Shown here piece after piece: positions 22,713-31,690 of a DNA stretch of 64,000 nt (the stretch's first letter is position 1; each line of letters begins with the position of its first letter). The stretch comes from Alternaria dauci (lineage: Eukaryota; Ascomycota; Dothideomycetes; Pleosporales; Pleosporaceae): assembly GCF_042100115.1 (NCBI RefSeq), contig NC_091274.1:1364001-1428000 (forward strand). The letters run 5' to 3'. The position numbers and the translations under genes were made by a program. The notes beneath the pieces are model-generated. The model ran no database searches. It saw nothing but the letters and a program-made list of their open reading frames with translations, and was not told the DNA's origin.

Positions 22713-23355
22713 TTGGTGGGTTCATTCTCGGATGAGAAGGAATTTACCTAGGATACAATCTACCAAACTATCTAGTGGAAACAAGCCTTTTGCATCTACC
22801 GGTTGTAGAGCGAATTCCAATAATAGTATACAAATCCACTACCATGTCGCTGATGCAGCATGATGATGATGAGTACCGTGGCTATGCTGAATCCTTCACA
22901 TCCCACCAACAGCAACGACGCAACCTCTACATGCCCAAGGCAAGTATCAAACACTAGATCAATTAGATCAGCAAATCTAGCCTACGCAAGGCTAGGTTGC
23001 CAAGGATGCCTAGAAACGACGACCTATTATACGAATTGCCGGCCCGTTGCCACCGAATGAAATCATTCAAGTCTCTCCACATCTTCGATAACCTAGGACG
23101 CGGTAAGTGGGTCCGGCAAGGCTGTGTGCCTGATGATGCATTCCGATGATGGGCTTTGACATTGCTGTACTTAATTCCACCGATGGACGGCGATTCTTCG
23201 GGAGTTTTCCTGAAATTGCTGTGGTACCCATTGTGCCTCGCAGAATTCTCGCGTTTCTGTTCTCTTATCAATCACCAGCTTCAGTGTCATAGGTAGCGAC
23301 ATTGCTTGCGCAGCATACGCGCAGAGTTGGAGATTGCCCAGGTGCTCTTCCCGAA
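22713..23355. other. Intergenic region
   Basis: About 640 bp between AGX1 and the membrane protein gene. A perfect 6-bp hairpin CTAGCC-N7-GGCTAG sits near 22976-22994. No gene recognised. Confidence 0.45.
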
Positions 23356-24510
23356 ATGACGACCACATCACGAAGTTTGCAACACGCTTGGGACACAGCA
23401 TGGACGACCGCACCACCTCACGCATGCGAAACACTCCGCAACCTCAACGGCGTCGTCGCGTGGGGCGCAACATGTGTCTTCACCGAAGAAGATGACGCCC
23501 CAATACCATTTAGCATAAATACCGCTTGCATGCCCTGGGTGACATCGAACATCTACCCATCTCCATCCGCTTTTTACTCGCCTGCTACCGAATGCCCGAG
23601 GAAGTGGACGGCAGTCGCCACACAAACAGCGGAAAACGGAGAGGGCAGTGACAACAGGTGGATAGATGGGGAAATTGGGCTGCAGTGCTGTCCCGATGGG
23701 TTCCAGGCAGACGGAAGAGATGGGTGTAGACCAGAAGGTAGTGGCAAATTCCCGGTTATTGAATGCGGCGAGGCGGATGCAGAAGAGAATGAAGAGGTCA
23801 CGTACGACGGAGCTGTCTGGCCAATAACTGCAACGCCGAGTATCACAGCATTGCACCTGAGATATCAGCCCAGTGATACTGGGGACACAAGTAATCCAAC
23901 GGCTTCGACCACAGGGGCTACTAGTACCGGAGCTACTAGCAGCGAGGGTCCAGGAGGAGGTAGTGGTGGCGGTGGTGGCGACAGTGGTAATGGTATCTCG
24001 ACTGGTGCCATAGCAGCAATAGCCACAATCATTCCTCTGCTCGTCATCATCGGAGCTTTTGCAATGTTCTTTTTGTGGAGGAGAAAGAAAAAGAACGACA
24101 AAGCAACAATTGCGTTGAAGAACCTGGGAGATGAGAAAGACGACTATCCATTACGACACGGCGACGACACGGCCAACGAAGCGGCACCCACTCACCACAA
24201 CATGCCCAATGGCACTGCTGCTGGCACTGCTGCTGCAGCATCTTATAACGGCTCATCCCAATACCCACACGAAAGACCCGAATGGAATGTGGAAATGGAT
24301 GCTGTAGAGGCCGAGCGTCTGAAAGTCGCCGGAGCGCCTGCACATCAATTTTGTAGTCCAGTGAGTTCAGATGGTGGAGGTGAAGCAGCAGAACTTGCTG
24401 GATTACTAAGGGTACCGAGAAAACCCATTGCGCCTGTTGAGCTTGACAGTAGCCCTGTGATACCAGAGGTTGGGGATGCGTATATACCGTATCGGCCTGG
24501 TAGAGAGTAG
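23356..24510 (+). CDS. Single-pass membrane protein with cysteine-rich ectodomain
   Basis: Intronless, 384 residues from the first ATG; the frame is open further upstream only to a TTG. Residues about 1-180 are cysteine-containing (CETLRNLNGVVAWGATC, ATECPRKW, LQCCPDGF, GRDGC, IECGEAD), as in fungal surface proteins. A Ser/Thr/Gly linker follows, then one strongly hydrophobic helix (IATIIPLLVIIGAFAMFFLW, about 219-242) closed by RRKKKN. The remaining 140 residues are a charged, disordered cytoplasmic tail. No classic N-terminal signal peptide is seen, so either an upstream exon is missing or the helix acts as signal-anchor. Ligand unknown; layout resembles wall-sensor-like proteins of ascomycetes. 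Confidence 0.8.
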   Translation: MTTTSRSLQHAWDTAWTTAPPHACETLRNLNGVVAWGATCVFTEEDDAPIPFSINTACMPWVTSNIYPSPSAFYSPATECPRKWTAVATQTAENGEGSDNRWIDGEIGLQCCPDGFQADGRDGCRPEGSGKFPVIECGEADAEENEEVTYDGAVWPITATPSITALHLRYQPSDTGDTSNPTASTTGATSTGATSSEGPGGGSGGGGGDSGNGISTGAIAAIATIIPLLVIIGAFAMFFLWRRKKKNDKATIALKNLGDEKDDYPLRHGDDTANEAAPTHHNMPNGTAAGTAAAASYNGSSQYPHERPEWNVEMDAVEAERLKVAGAPAHQFCSPVSSDGGGEAAELAGLLRVPRKPIAPVELDSSPVIPEVGDAYIPYRPGRE

Positions 24511-24992
24511 AGTTTGTACTTTGATACCCAATATTCAATTGATCATTGTTGCTTAGTTGAAGTCATGCACTGTAAGCAGTAGAAAATTTGACCATCCTCG
24601 CTCAGAAGCTGGACAGCACATGTTTCTTTGGCTCGTGACCCTCTGGTTCTCACCATCAGTAGGTGTAGGTGTCTTTCGGACAGCAGGACTTTTGATGGAT
24701 GTGGGAAATTAGCCATGCATGGTTTTGTATGTGCATGGTTATGATAGAGAGCAGACAAGACAGGCAGAGTGACAGACTTCGGTCCCCCTACCTTCTCTTC
24801 GGAGGTATGTGATCTACGTACGCCATGTTAGCAGGTAGCTGGACGTTTGAACAATAGTCAACATGTATCAAAACCTGGAAATGTATTCGATGTAGCTGTA
24901 CCAAACGCTTTTCCCGAGCTCTCAAGACGCCAACTCCGCGATAGTGACGGAGAAAAGATTTGCGTGCCGAGTACACTTTTGCAGCACCCTTA
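24511..24992. other. Intergenic region (convergent)
   Basis: About 480 bp between two 3' ends; nothing recognised. Confidence 0.45.
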
Positions 24993-25870
24993 TCAAGCCT
25001 CGTTGCTGTCCACCTTGGCCGCACTATCAGCGACCTCATCTGCCGTCTCGGCCATCTCATGGTCTTCCTTCTTCTCGGCCTCCTCGGCGTCTTGTTTACT
25101 CGGCACGCCCTCCTTGTTGGCCACAAGGTCCCTTACGACATCAACCGTGGCTGCTGGACCACCAGGCTCGGCGGCAAGTACCTTGCCTTCTTTATCAACA
25201 ACAAAGACACCACGCGTGGTGCTCTTCGGCGGCTTCTTGAAGCCAATAGCTGAGATGAGGCTCTGCGAGGGATCGCAAAGCAGGGTGTAGGGGAGTTTCT
25301 GCTTGGTCTTGAAGGTTGTATTGGCCTTTGGGCTATCGGCGGAGAGACCGTAGATGGAGTATCCGGTTGCGGTGAGGGGATCATAGGAGTCACGGAAGAG
25401 GCAAGCCTGTTTTGTGCCTGGGGCCGTACGCATCAGAACCACTCTGCGAACGTGAGGGGGCTGTCAGGGTTGTGCGACTTACATCCTGGTGTCGAAGCCT
25501 TGGGGTAGGTGAAGAGCACAACGCCGCCCTTGCTGTCCTTGACAAGCTTCGCAAGTGTCGTCTTGTCCCCGTCGTTCGTCTCGATCTCTCCACCAAAGGA
25601 CGCGAGGTCAATCTTGTCGCCGACTTTGGGTGGGCCGCTCTTCGCAGGCGCCGCCGCCGCCGGTGCAGCAGCAGCAGCGGCAGACTCGCCGTTGCTCTTA
25701 CCGACAACAGCTTCCTTGACAGCTTCGACCTGCTCTGTAACGGCTTCCTGGACCTTCTCGACGACAGTCTTTTCCTCGTCAGGCTTCTTGTCCTTGACAG
25801 GCGCCTTCTTCTTGGTCGCGCGTACTGGCGCTGGAGGCGCTTCCTTGCGCTTACGGAGCTCGACTGGCAT
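24993..25870 (-). CDS. DOT5: Peroxiredoxin, PrxQ/Dot5 type (nuclear thiol peroxidase-like)
   Basis: Two exons, 25870-25483 and 25417-24993, with a 65-bp intron that falls inside the peroxidatic cysteine codon; 270 residues. Thiol peroxidase of the AhpC/TSA fold. The joined motif YPKASTPGCTKQACLFRDSY has the peroxidatic Cys and, five residues later, the resolving Cys, as in atypical two-Cys PrxQ/BCP enzymes. The N-terminal 85 residues (ELRKRKEAPPAP, KKKAPVKDKK, then Ala/Pro-rich) are basic and disordered, fitting the nuclear Dot5 branch. The C-terminal tail is acidic. It presumably removes organic hydroperoxides in the nucleus. Confidence 0.92.
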
Positions 25871-26584
25871 GTTGAGATTGGAGTCGCGAGAGAATATCGC
25901 AGCCGGTGTTGGTGTTGCGAGCGAGTCTCAAACTCGATCAGGGGGGGAATTGGGCAGCGAAGAGGTCAGGGTCGGACGCTTGAACGCTCGTGGGAATCGG
26001 GGTAGGACGGTTGGCTAAGGGTAAGAGCACGAAACCAGCAAGCAGTGGTACAAGCTCGCAGGATCAACAACAACGAATTCGCGACAAGAAGTCCTCAGCC
26101 CGAATCAGTGAGTACTTTGAACGCGTCGTCTAGTCAACGGAAACAGGGTAAGCATGGTGGTGAGGCCGAGCGGAGCCAGGTCGTCCAGCCTCCTCATTTG
26201 GCGTTTCCGTCCATATCCTTATTAGCCAGATTACCTGAGCCTGCGTCTGTTCTTCGGGAACAGCTTGTTTCGGACGGGCACTGGGGCAGGTAGGCTTGTT
26301 ATTGGCTGATCAAGTGAGGAGTCGTGAGATGCGCAACGCTCGGTTGTGCGTGTCCCGGGCGCGTCATAGCTTCCGTTCCGCACTCCTACAGCCTCCCCGT
26401 GGGTTTGCATCTCATATCGGTTGCGCTCAGCATCACTCGTCCATACGATGCTCAAGTCTGCTTGTGACGTTTACGGCTTGACCATTCAGCTCTGCCCTTG
26501 CGCCCCATCAATGTGCCTACCTACAATAGCACGCCCTCGACAACTTTACCAGCAACCCTTGCGCTACGTCCATCGCGTCATAAT
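25871..26584. other. Intergenic region
   Basis: About 710 bp; promoter of the peroxiredoxin gene and 3' end of the amino-acid transporter. No other feature recognised. Confidence 0.45.
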
Positions 26585-28341
26585 CTATGCATCTTCTGTA
26601 CCTCCTGCTACCCAACTAACAGGACGCCAGTTGTTCTCACAAGAGAATACCTTGCCGTCCGATCCGTGGTTCAACGCCCATCCAGAAGACCACATACCAA
26701 GCCCAAACTGTCACGGAGAGTTAGTAATCATCTGGGGACAATCAAGGAATGCGACCTACGATAATCACGCCTAGGATCACGACGGAAAGGTTCAACACCG
26801 TAAAAGCCGTTTGCGACTTTGACGAGAAGAGCTTGCGGTGCTTCCTGTTGTACCACAGCCACATCAACGGAGGAAGCGCATCTACACGTGTCAGCCAATG
26901 CCCCTGTCTTCCCTTTCCCGGGTCGTGTCGGTGATAACTCACAGCCAAACCAGCTTCCAAACAATGCACCTATCAGGCCCAACAGCAGGTTGAAGTTTGG
27001 CACTGCTTCTGCCAAGATCCAACTTATCAGCCACGCACCCGTGCAAATAGCACCCCAGCTTCCCAAACTGAGCCAGCTGTTGGTGTGAGCTACATTCGTG
27101 CCCTTCCATACACGAAAGTAGATGTATTTAGTTGCCACTGACCCATTCACACCGCCTGCCACAATGATTGTAGGCAGCGCAATACCGAAGCATATCTTGC
27201 TGACCAGCGGGGATGCGGAGCCGAGGGCAGGCGAGGCGACTAAAGGTCCAGCGTAGTAGTATACAATGACGGAGATGAGCATGTAGAATGTAACTGCGAT
27301 ACCTTGTTCAAAAATGAGGGCTTTGCGGAAGTCACGAGGATCCTCGAGTTCAGACTGGAAGGAAAAGAAAGCGACATGGCCGGCTATGCGAGATCAGCAT
27401 CAGCTTGTGCGAGGATAGGCATAGGGAAGAACTTACTGTAAGCCAAGACAATGTTCATGACTGGAGCCAGACCTTTCACCAGTGGTACATCGGGCCGTAC
27501 GGCAACCATGTTGCCCATGTCTGGCTTCTGAATACTGATGGCGATCATAGTCGTTGTAACTGCTATGATGATGGAACCACAAGCTGTAGTCATTAGCTAA
27601 CGATGCCAAGTCTAGTGACCGAATTCCCAACTCACAGAAGTAGCCGAAGTAACTGATATTTTTAAATGTCCTTGGTAACCCAAGTAGAAAAGAGAGGATC
27701 AAGCCGGCAACACTGAAGATGATCGTGCAAACACCATGATCTGTCATTGCGTTCATCGCGACACCAAATGTCAAGATATGCGCACCCATGATAAAGATCA
27801 GGACCAGTTCCTGTCCAACAGCAAGCACCTCGCGACCTATGGGCCCACCAATCAACATGCCACAGTCAGCGTAACAGGCTACGGACGGATGGGTCAGCTT
27901 GAATTCACCAATCAGATAGCCAGTGTATGTAGCAACGATGCCTAGAAAGCATATACAAAAGAGGCCGGGGACGAGACCGAGAATCGCGAGGGCTTGTGGA
28001 AGGGCAAGGACGCCTAGGGAGACGTTCTCTGCGAGCATGACTAGACTACGTCAGTGCAGTGCTGGAACGAGGGAGTGCGAGGCTTACGAGTACCAGCATT
28101 CCTAGTAGGGTAAAGTCAGTGGTAACTCACAGATAGAGCTGGCACACACACCAAGCGAAAGCATGGCTTTTGTGTGAAAGTAGCGACAACTTGACAGCTT
28201 CGTTCCACAGCACTGGGAGCAATAGGAACGCAAAACTTGACACTTACCACCATTTGCAGGTTTTATACTGTATCTCAGCGCTTTGTTCGTTATTATAGGC
28301 GTCATCTCCTACTGCTGGTGCGACTTGGCCCTCAAGGTCTA
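26585..28341 (-). CDS. Neutral amino-acid transporter (Aa_trans family, MTR type)
   Basis: Seven supported exons: 28341(uncertain)-28248, 28101-28088, 28040-27636, 27583-27437, 27383-26943, 26881-26760 and 26707-26585; all phases agree. The second exon is only 14 nt. The spliced protein reads ..EIQYKTCKWW-NAGT-LMLAENVSLGVLALPQAL.., then about ten hydrophobic helices including LAYTGHVAFFSFQSELEDPRDF and ASPALGSASPLV. It ends ..GLGMWSSGWALNHG..FSCENNW..., the usual tail of fungal MTR-like permeases. It should import neutral or aromatic amino acids at the plasma membrane. The 5' end is unresolved: no ATG lies in the first exon frame. A 13-nt exon at 28471-28459 (ATGTCATATCTTG) joined to 28341 would supply one, but this is speculative. 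Confidence 0.85.
28088..28101 (-). other. 14-nt micro-exon of the amino-acid transporter
   Basis: Lies between introns 28102-28247 (146 bp, GTAAGT..CTAG) and 28041-28087 (47 bp, GTAAGC..CTAG). It restores the WW-NAGT-LMLAEN junction in phase. Confidence 0.8.
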
Positions 28342-28471
28342 CTGAGGTCTACGACTAATCCCTCGCAAGTCGTAATTGTATGAGCAAGTGGAGGACTGTT
28401 ATGCGGAAAAGATATTATAGATCGACGGGAAACACACATTCATGTTCGCTAGCGGTACCAAGATATGACAT

Positions 28472-29233
28472 CAAGTTGGACCGCTGCAGATGTGAGAAAA
28501 CGTGGGCTTCGGGGAGCTGGGAAACATGGGGAGAGCCTGTTTGTTTCCAAGGTTGGGACGAAAGTGGACCGTAGGCGTGTTCCCAAATGCATAGCATATT
28601 ACCAGGTATAGTGAGAACCTCCAATATACCACCGATTTTCCAAGATAGAAGACACCAAACGAATGTCTGGAGACAAGAAGGAGTGCCAGACAGATGCTGC
28701 TGTACACCTGGTTCATAACTGCACGAGTGATATGTATAAATTCTGCCATTGATTGTATAGGCTTAATACTCGGTAGCAGGGAGTGAACGACGCAGTTCAG
28801 GGCACAATTTGTCGCCATTTGAAATGTCGCCTAGGAAGGCGGGTTCTCTTGGAGAATATGAAAGAAAGAAAGATGGCGATATAATGGAGATACAACGACG
28901 AAACCGTCCTGGCCTACGATCCGTGACTAGCTAGATGCGAGACATGTTGCATAGCACGTACCATGTTGATATGCCGCTGGATCGTGTGATGCGACAGCAT
29001 CATTGTTGGGCATATAGGTATAATGCAGCGGATGAGATGGGGAGAAGTCTCTCCAATGGAATGACCCTGCAGGAATAACCTACGTCATCACGTGCGCTCG
29101 CGGGCACAGCGCGAGTTATCGCTTTCCCCCATTGCTCCCCGCATTCCCTTATCCCCACACAACTGCACCCAACTGCACCCAACTGCCAAACCTCTCATTC
29201 GCCCTGCGACGCTATTCCCACTCCTCACCCGCC
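28472..29233. other. Divergent promoter region
   Basis: About 760 bp between the transporter and the SWIM-RING gene. It may include the first exon of the transporter. No other gene recognised. Confidence 0.45.
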
Positions 29234-30241
29234 ATGAACTCCAACCCGGGCCTTCCGCCGGCGCAAGCGAGACGCAAGCGCAGGAGTACCGCATATGCCG
29301 ACGATGACAGCGACGACTATAATGATGCGTCATTCGTATACCAGTCTACGCCGCGAAAGACCAAAAAGACCAAACATGCCCCTGAAGTGATCGACCTTAC
29401 CGGAGACTCTCCGAAGAAGACTGTCCCTAAGAGGGGAGGCAAGCGCGATGCTGATGCGCCTACCGAAGAGAAGCGTGTGAGAGTCTTTCGCAAGAAGGCG
29501 CCACAAAGCTACATTGTCATAAAGGAAAGAGCTCTTACCCAGCGTCTGACAGTCCTTTCGCGCGAACGCTGCGGCAGCGATGATGTGCCTGAGGAGAAGG
29601 TTATTGTGGCAGGTTCAACTGGAAACGTCTACACAGTCTCGATTGGCCTCGTCCCAAGCTGTAATTGCCCATACGCGAAGAAGGGCAACCAATGCAAGCA
29701 CATCATCTACGTCATGCTACGTGTGTTGAAAGCACGCGAAGAGGTCGCATACCAGCTGGCCCTCGTCAGTTCCGAGCTGCGTGAGGTCATCAAAAACGCG
29801 CCACCCATTCCAGGTGTTGAGACTGACGGCAAGGATGGCACCGAACAAGAAGGCCAGGACGGCAATCGCAAGCCCATCGAGGGTGAATGCCCCATTTGTT
29901 ATGATGAACTCGGCCGGAATGAAGCCATTGTATACTGCAAGTCCAGTTGTGGGAACAACGTGCACAAGGCCTGCATGCAGAATTGGGTCGCTGCATCAAA
30001 GGGCAAAGCGACCTGTCCGTACTGTCGCGCCAAGTGGGAGGGCGATACAAGCCTCGAAGGCAAGCTGGGTGATGTCGATACTAGGAATTTGGAGAGAAAC
30101 GAGGACGGTTACGTCAATGTCGCAGCCCAACTCGGCCTCAGTGGCGAACGAGACTACTCAACCTACCACCAATACTGGGTGCGGCAACACCTGGGTCAAG
30201 GTAGAAGGAGAGGCTACTACGACTACGAGGATGACTACTAA
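29234..30241 (+). CDS. SWIM and RING zinc-finger protein, probable E3 ubiquitin ligase
   Basis: Intronless, 335 residues from the ATG in CGCCATGA. N-terminal basic region with EVIDLTGDSP near residue 55, a classic SUMO-interacting motif. A SWIM zinc finger follows (CNCPYAKKGNQCKH, about 135-150: CxC..CxH). Next is a RING finger (CPICYDELG, CKSSCGNNVHKACMQNW, CPYCR, about 218-265). The SWIM plus RING order is that of ZSWIM2/MEX-type ubiquitin ligases. With the SUMO motif it could be a SUMO-targeted ligase; that is inference. The C-terminus is rich in Tyr, Arg and Asp. Confidence 0.88.
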   Translation: MNSNPGLPPAQARRKRRSTAYADDDSDDYNDASFVYQSTPRKTKKTKHAPEVIDLTGDSPKKTVPKRGGKRDADAPTEEKRVRVFRKKAPQSYIVIKERALTQRLTVLSRERCGSDDVPEEKVIVAGSTGNVYTVSIGLVPSCNCPYAKKGNQCKHIIYVMLRVLKAREEVAYQLALVSSELREVIKNAPPIPGVETDGKDGTEQEGQDGNRKPIEGECPICYDELGRNEAIVYCKSSCGNNVHKACMQNWVAASKGKATCPYCRAKWEGDTSLEGKLGDVDTRNLERNEDGYVNVAAQLGLSGERDYSTYHQYWVRQHLGQGRRRGYYDYEDDY

Positions 30242-31690
30242 TCTGGGAGACTTTGTGACATAAGTAGGGGAGCGGGCTAGTGCATTCGGCGGTTAGGACA
30301 CTGACACCCGGTAGTACCAGACGCAAGGTATAGCTCGGCACTGGCTCGGCACCATGCATTACATACCACCTATTTTGCGTGTTTCGATAGATATATTCTC
30401 TCGCTTTTTGTTGCTTTTCTCACTGATGCCCATGCCCCAGCTTCGGCATCTCTCAACCTTCCTGAGTTGGGCCATCTTGGAAATTACCAACCCTCAGAAA
30501 TAGCGCAAATGGTGATCGACCACCACTGACGCGGCGAAGCTCCCCCAACCAATCCCACTCCTCTGGTCATCACATGATCAGCAAACCCCTCACGTTGACC
30601 TGAACACGTACCTGCATCCGCTCGTCTCGTAATCGAGTCGCTGCAGCTCCACATCTGTCCCAATTACGTCAACACAATCACGACATACGGACGTCCTCGG
30701 CAAGACTGCTCCTGCCCACCGGGTCAGTAGCTACTTGCATCCCGTCCAAAGTCAAAAATGAGATGAATGACGCGTCCGTGGATACAACAATTGTCAGGGA
30801 TTGAACATCCTAGATCGCAAGTATTGATATTAAGAATGCAGTATAGATCCACAGGACTGAAATCTGCTCGAGCCACCAATAACCAACAATAACAACGCAC
30901 GTCCTTTATCCAAGAAATGTCGGACATGTATGCAGGAGATCTGCTAATGTCGAAGTAGATTGGCAGTAGTAATTTGGCCTGTGCAGCGGTAAGTTCGAGC
31001 CGTTCTAAAAAGGTGGCAAGGCTGGAAGCGTGAGGCCGTTCGTTTCTCATGCATGATTGCGTGACACGGGCATAAGGTTGTGCTACTGCAACCATGGCGC
31101 GACAAGCCGCAAGCTTTGGTGCGATAATGTACAAGGATGGCATTTGCGCGATGTGCAGGTACGGTCACGGAGCCTGGAGATTATGTTTGTGTCACAGTGA
31201 AGCTTTCTTCCCTGCTAGCGGAGACTCGGGCTTTGCCTCGAGTGGAGGGCTGATTGTCGAAAGTGGTCCAGAAGACATCACGACGAAGACGAGACAAGAC
31301 ATGGATAAGTCGCAAGGAATTGATTTGAAAGAATATTTAACGCCTGGTCATTTGATAACCACAACAAAGGAAAGGTCTATGGAAAAAGCCGAGTATCATC
31401 AAACGTTGCACCGTCTGTATCCACGTACCAGTCCGACAAGCATGAGGATTGCGAAGAGAGGTTTGGAGAGTAGACAGTCAATATATTGTCCAATGTACAT
31501 ATCAACTGCCTAAACCCCAGACTTTACGTGAACAATCCATCACAAAGGAAACCACCCGACACTCTGCCCCTGCCTGAGGGAACCTGATACAGTAGACAGA
31601 CAAGACATGCGAGAATGCGGATCAAGCGACCCTACAAAACATTGACAAACAGAAACGCGAAGCTTATCTACAAGACATACACTTCAGCGC
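30242..31690. other. Intergenic region (convergent)
   Basis: About 1.45 kb between two 3' ends. Two frames of about 139 codons on opposite strands overlap but resemble nothing known and lack gene context. Confidence 0.45.

Noticed and set aside
25412..26018. Plus-strand frames opposite the peroxiredoxin gene
   Set aside because: Antisense shadows of the Ala/Lys-rich N-terminal region.
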